Below are positions 61,001-64,000 of a stretch of DNA of 64,000 nucleotides, piece by piece. Location of the stretch: positions 38,948 through 102,947 of the IMG/VR virus record IMGVR_UViG_3300033145_001136. One strand, given 5' to 3'. Below the pieces are notes generated by a model. It was not told where the DNA came from. It made no database searches and saw only the letters and a list, made by a program, of their open reading frames with translations. A program made the position numbers and the translations under genes. This stretch comes from a virus. The stretch's first letter is position 1. Each line of letters begins with the position of its first letter.

Positions 61001-61229
61001 GTTTATCCTCCGTTATCCATGAGATCCATTGATCATTAACACCGATATTACCATGTATATCGGGTGATGACATTAATTTTCCACGATCTTCCATGTGTAC
61101 GCTAAAATCCCCCTTGCAATCTAATTTAACACGTAATTGCCCAGAATCAAGTTGTAAAAGAATCATACACTCCTGCGCGGATTCAATAGTGTGTTTTTCT
61201 AAATCCGTAATCACTATACATTCGATCAT
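60975..61229 (-). CDS. Unknown protein
   Basis: 84 residues; strand-rich (IECIVITDLEKHTIES, QLRVKLDCKGDFSVHME). Its 3' end carries the ribosome binding site of the next gene and overlaps it by 26 bases. Start has TAGGGTAGG upstream. No family recognised. Confidence 0.6.
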   Translation of the reverse strand: MIECIVITDLEKHTIESAQECMILLQLDSGQLRVKLDCKGDFSVHMEDRGKLMSSPDIHGNIGVNDQWISWITEDKHEKSASTK

Positions 61230-61243
61230 TGACCTACCCTACA

Positions 61244-61354
61244 TTAATCCCATATGGCTAATTTATCAAAATAGTATCCACTCCACGTAAAGCCATTATT
61301 GGCACGGGGAAAGCCGACGAAAAACTTATAATATAATCGTTGTTGATCATTCAT
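61244..61354 (-). CDS. 36-residue aromatic-rich microprotein
   Basis: MNDQQRLYYKFFVGFPRANN then GFTWSGYYFDKLAIWD. Its ATG overlaps the upstream stop by exactly 8 bases (ATGAATGA), the arrangement found at ten other junctions here, and it fills the gap to the next gene. More than a quarter of residues are Phe/Tyr/Trp. Function unknown. Confidence 0.6.
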   Translation of the reverse strand: MNDQQRLYYKFFVGFPRANNGFTWSGYYFDKLAIWD

Positions 61355-61721
61355 CTTCCTTTATTATTTTTTCAAACGTGTCCCATATCTTTTTAGGTAT
61401 CTTATGTCCAAGTTTCGCATGCATTTTTAAATGAATCCAGGCCCCTTTTACATCGTCACCCACACAAACGTGATCATTTTTGGTCTTGCCAGCACCAGCA
61501 TCTCTGCATTTAATACACCAAAATGTATGATCGGAATTTATTCTGAAGCATATGTCTGAATATCGTCCGAATCCACACAACAATCCCATAGCCTGCGCAC
61601 GAATTCGAAATTCAAGATCCTTCGTTGTTCGACGTCTAGTAGAATGTATTGGAACCGTCCGTACGTTATGGTCTATCCCCGTCCAACTACCTTTTTGAGG
61701 GTGGCGTATCTTATTATTCAT
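61347..61721 (-). CDS. Cys/His-rich protein of unknown function
   Basis: 124 residues with a basic N-terminus, CGFGRYSDICFRINSDHTFWCIKC in the middle (possible zinc ribbon) and a C-terminal LHLKMHAKLGHKIPKKIWDTFEK-like basic helix. Eight-base overlap at both ends. No family recognised. Confidence 0.6.
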   Translation of the reverse strand: MNNKIRHPQKGSWTGIDHNVRTVPIHSTRRRTTKDLEFRIRAQAMGLLCGFGRYSDICFRINSDHTFWCIKCRDAGAGKTKNDHVCVGDDVKGAWIHLKMHAKLGHKIPKKIWDTFEKIIKEDE

Positions 61722-62064
61722 CGCGCATTAATAAATATTGAATCGAGTCAAGTGTAATTTCGGGTAATCCGATTATCAAGCGTTTAGTTGATGCCGCATA
61801 TGCTATTTCATATGCAGAGATTCTGGCCATTAGTTGATTGGTTTGATCCATAATGGCCGAATTTAATTTACGCGCTACGAGTTGACGAGCATCTTGTAGA
61901 GCAAGCAATTCTTTCTCAGCCTGTTTTACTAATGAATACGCTTCTTCAAGCTTGTCTCGTAAGATTGTCTCGTCTGGGCTTAAATTATTTACCATGAATG
62001 CTACATCGTCCGCCTCATGCGCTTCTTTATCTAGCGCAATCGCTTTTTCTTCCCAGTTAATCAT
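61714..62064 (-). CDS. Coiled-coil protein
   Basis: 116 residues, heptad-rich (KLEEAYSLVKQAEKELLALQDARQLVARKLNSAIMDQTNQLMARI) with a short hydrophobic C-terminus. One-base overlap with the previous stop (TAATG). Function unknown. Confidence 0.6.
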   Translation of the reverse strand: MINWEEKAIALDKEAHEADDVAFMVNNLSPDETILRDKLEEAYSLVKQAEKELLALQDARQLVARKLNSAIMDQTNQLMARISAYEIAYAASTKRLIIGLPEITLDSIQYLLMRDE

Positions 62065-62528
62065 TATCGTTTCTCCTCGACGTATATCATCGTACCTAGT
62101 GCAATGGCCAAATCGGTAGCTATCCTAGCCTTTTCTTTTGGTCCCACATTATCATCCTGTAGGGCTTCTAAGATGTCTTTGTCAGCTAGTTCTGTGGCCT
62201 CCTCCATAGTTAATCGCAAATCTTCGCAGTCGGCAAACAAGCCATTCATGCAAAGCATGCCTTTGTCATCTACGTACACATCATGGTGTGCCCAAGTAAT
62301 TTTGAACCACATTACAGCCTGTGCGTATAGTGCAACTATCATATTACTCTTCTCCATTTCTGCGATTTGTCGTTTCTTGAGATAAAGATAATCTTCGACT
62401 TCTTCTCGGGTCACCAGATAGCTTTTAGCAGTGTCTTCAAGCATCCCTTCAAGCATCTTGACCACTGCCTTTTCGTCTTCCAGCTTTCCTGGTACTTCGC
62501 CTCTGCCATGTTGGAATGGAGACATCAT
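62064..62528 (-). CDS. Unknown protein
   Basis: 154 residues from ATG 62528 (AAGGAGGAAGC upstream, ATGA overlap). N-terminal Gly-rich SPFQHGRGEVPGK, then helices (KMLEGMLEDTAKSYLVTREEVEDYLYLKKRQIAEME). I considered a MazG-type pyrophosphohydrolase because of the EEATELADKDILEAL helix, but the ExxE...ExxD set is not complete. No assignment. Confidence 0.6.
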   Translation of the reverse strand: MMSPFQHGRGEVPGKLEDEKAVVKMLEGMLEDTAKSYLVTREEVEDYLYLKKRQIAEMEKSNMIVALYAQAVMWFKITWAHHDVYVDDKGMLCMNGLFADCEDLRLTMEEATELADKDILEALQDDNVGPKEKARIATDLAIALGTMIYVEEKR

Positions 62529-62818
62529 GCTTCCTCCTTTGTCCTTTCGGCCAGCCACTCTGACAGCCTTCGTCCATCCGCTTTGGTTATTAGGATGCTA
62601 TGAAGCCAATGATCCTTTTTACGAAGCATTCTCCATGCTTGCGTAAATCGTTCCCTGAATGGTGCATCGTCACGTAGTGTTACAAACCACTCGAGCCAGA
62701 ATTGAGGATGCTTGTTATCGCGCTCATATTCAAAGTAGGTGATAAGTGCGAGTTCGCATTGCGCCGCGCATGAACATCCGATTATGCACTGGTCGCGCCC
62801 ATCGTGAGTGTCTGACAC
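62525..62818 (-). CDS. Unknown protein
   Basis: 97 residues from GTG 62818 (AGGAGAAT upstream). Cys-rich N-terminus (CIIGCSCAAQCE) and Trp-rich middle (FWLEWFVTLRDDAPFRERFTQAW). No family recognised. Confidence 0.6.
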   Translation of the reverse strand: MSDTHDGRDQCIIGCSCAAQCELALITYFEYERDNKHPQFWLEWFVTLRDDAPFRERFTQAWRMLRKKDHWLHSILITKADGRRLSEWLAERTKEEA

Positions 62819-62819
62819 T

Positions 62820-63287
62820 TTATTCTCCTAGTTTATGTTTTCTTTGATATTCACTCCATAAATCGTTTATCCTACACCACGATTCTGTACAAGCTATGTC
62901 ATCATGACCCCTTCCGGGTACCATTTCGCATTCAGCCCGCATTAAATCCATAGTCTCTTCGGCGTCTTTAAGCGTATTTTTAAGGTCTTTGTTCTCTTGC
63001 CTAATCTCATCAAGTCTCTCCATGCCGAGTTCCGATGCTTCTCGGATATAATCCTCTCCATTAGGGCATTCGGCAATATATCCGAGTATTTGCAAATAGT
63101 TTTGCTCTTGCATTTCGGCAATGCGCTCAATCTGCCTGCAGTGCTGACAAGTGATCGGACCTCGCTCAGGCATGAATCCGTCATCAAGTTTTATACCAAG
63201 CTCAATCTTACCTACTACGGGCGGACTTGGCGGTGGATCAGGTCGTTGCGTATTTTCTGGTCGATGTCTTGGTGCGTTAGTAGTCAT
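62820..63287 (-). CDS. Coiled-coil protein with CxxC
   Basis: 155 residues. Pro-rich N-terminus (RPDPPPSPPVVGKIELG), CQHCRQIERIAEMQEQN and a coil (RLDEIRQENKDLKNTLKDAEETM); the C-terminus has CTESWCRIND. Similar in build to the coil proteins at 37.9 and 46.4 kb. Function unknown. Confidence 0.6.
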   Translation of the reverse strand: MTTNAPRHRPENTQRPDPPPSPPVVGKIELGIKLDDGFMPERGPITCQHCRQIERIAEMQEQNYLQILGYIAECPNGEDYIREASELGMERLDEIRQENKDLKNTLKDAEETMDLMRAECEMVPGRGHDDIACTESWCRINDLWSEYQRKHKLGE

Positions 63288-63290
63288 TTA

Positions 63291-63389
63291 TTACTCCTCT
63301 CTTATTACATTTTCGGCCCAACACCACAACCAATGTGGAACATAGTGGTGTACTGCGTAAATGAGTAACCACCACTTAAATCGTTTCAT
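63291..63389 (-). CDS. 32-residue Trp/His-rich microprotein
   Basis: MKRFKWWLLIYAVHHYVPHW then LWCWAENVIREE. AGGAGAGATAAC precedes the ATG, a good ribosome binding site, and the stop lies three bases before the next start. The first half is amphipathic and could insert into membrane. Function unknown. Confidence 0.6.
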   Translation of the reverse strand: MKRFKWWLLIYAVHHYVPHWLWCWAENVIREE

Positions 63390-63400
63390 TGTTATCTCTC

Positions 63401-63658
63401 CTAGAAATGTTCTGATTTTGCGAGTTCCATCTCATTACGAATCCCCTCACACACGGTCCGGATTCTTTCAAGCCCAGCCGCAAATGATGCTGACCGTGGA
63501 GCACTTGTCAGGTGCCCATGCACATTATCTATCACAGTAAACACCTCTTCAAGAATAGCCATTTGGTCTTCGGGTTTGATGTTGCCCCATTCATTGAAAG
63601 CCCACTCAAGTACATCATCTATGTCCATGTGTTCATCGTCGTTTAGATGGTCCATCAT
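63401..63658 (-). CDS. Unknown helical protein
   Basis: 85 residues from ATG 63658 (AGGTGA five bases upstream; GTG 63667 is the alternative). Acidic N-terminus (NDDEHMDIDDVLEWAFNEWG) then helices. No family recognised. Confidence 0.58.
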   Translation of the reverse strand: MMDHLNDDEHMDIDDVLEWAFNEWGNIKPEDQMAILEEVFTVIDNVHGHLTSAPRSASFAAGLERIRTVCEGIRNEMELAKSEHF

Positions 63659-63866
63659 ATTCTTCACCTAATCCTTCCACCTTTATGGCGTGTTCTGCGA
63701 ACTCCTTAACTTCTGTCGCTAGCTTTGCAGTTTGCCCAAGCCAATAATTTTGATTTTGTCTGGACGAGTTGTGATAATCAGCAAGTTTATCACCCAATGC
63801 CCTAATAGCGTGTGTTAACTCGAACAGTTTCGCTATCTGTAGTACTGTTAGTCGGTTTTTATTCAT
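63633..63866 (-). CDS. Unknown helical protein
   Basis: 77 residues; LTVLQIAKLFELTHAIRALGDKLADYH then TAKLATEVKEFAEHAIKVEG. ATG 63866 overlaps the partial upstream gene's TGA (TGATG). No family recognised. Confidence 0.58.
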   Translation of the reverse strand: MNKNRLTVLQIAKLFELTHAIRALGDKLADYHNSSRQNQNYWLGQTAKLATEVKEFAEHAIKVEGLGEEYDGPSKRR

Positions 63867-64000
63867 CAATATGCCCTTTTATACATCATGTCCATTAGTT
63901 GCGATGCATCATCGGAATGTCCCTGTATGATCATCTCATTGAAAACACATAGCGCTACGTATGCACACTTAAGTGGGTCAGCTACTCGAGCTATCCGATC
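63866..64000 (-). CDS. Unknown protein, 5' part outside the window
   Basis: The last 44 codons of a gene entering from the right edge and stopping at TGA 63866-63868. Contains PLKCAYVALCVFNEMIIQG and HSDDASQLMDMMYKRAY. Helical; no family recognisable from this piece. Confidence 0.6.
   Translation of the reverse strand, partial: DRIARVADPLKCAYVALCVFNEMIIQGHSDDASQLMDMMYKRAY

Noticed and set aside
62064-62528. MazG/MazZ-type pyrophosphohydrolase
   Set aside because: Sought as the missing partner of PurZ; the acidic metal-binding set is incomplete.

Overview
The window reads as the early (DNA metabolism, replication and accessory) half of a tailed double-stranded DNA phage. Essentially every supported gene lies on the minus strand, so transcription runs from 64000 towards 1. 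Genes are packed with 1, 4 or 8 base overlaps, most have a strong GGAGG-type ribosome binding site, and no ribosomal, host-metabolic or integrase gene is visible. The sequence is cut at both ends inside genes. The host cannot be named from this window. The cobalamin-dependent ribonucleotide reductase only implies a host or habitat supplying B12.

Layout in transcription order. From 64.0 to 37.9 kb lies an accessory region of small, mostly unrecognised genes. Among them are an ATP-dependent DNA ligase (57.5-58.8 kb), a three-gene MoxR AAA+ / HExxH-VWA / unknown module (50.3-54.9 kb), a membrane-anchored lytic transglycosylase, a sigma-like protein, a GroES-like co-chaperonin, a HicB-like protein, a broken ssb, a protein with a YAADA repeat tract, and five scattered paralogues of a small CxxC protein. 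From 37.7 to 30.6 kb come a nitroreductase-like flavoprotein, adenylosuccinate lyase (PurB), a PurA homologue whose catalytic Asp is Ser (the PurZ signature), a candidate ssDNA-binding protein, RecA and a PD-(D/E)XK-like nuclease. At about 29.95-30.51 kb there is a GC-rich, hairpin-filled, gene-free stretch that looks like a large structured RNA. From 29.8 to 1 kb follow a UvsW-like helicase, two multidomain family 2 glycosyltransferases, a DnaG-DnaB fused primase-helicase, an adenosine deaminase-like protein, a nucleotide kinase-like protein, a deoxyribosyltransferase-like protein, dUTPase, a class II ribonucleotide reductase carrying two inteins, zinc-ribbon proteins, uracil-DNA glycosylase, a DnaE-type DNA polymerase, an Mre11-Rad50 single-chain fusion and a family 9 glycosyltransferase.

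How it may fit together. The replication set (DnaE, primase-helicase, ligase, RecA, UvsW-like helicase, Mre11-Rad50, UDG) looks close to self-sufficient. The nucleotide genes (class II RNR, dUTPase, ADA-like, NDT-like, kinase-like, PurZ-like, PurB) point to deliberate reshaping of the deoxynucleotide pool. A PurZ-like enzyme beside a phage PurB is the core of the pathway that replaces adenine by 2-aminoadenine (Z) in phage DNA. If that reading is right, this is a Z-genome phage using a bacterial-type C-family polymerase, with ADA as a possible way of removing deoxyadenosine. This is an inference from sequence and is the main hypothesis to test.
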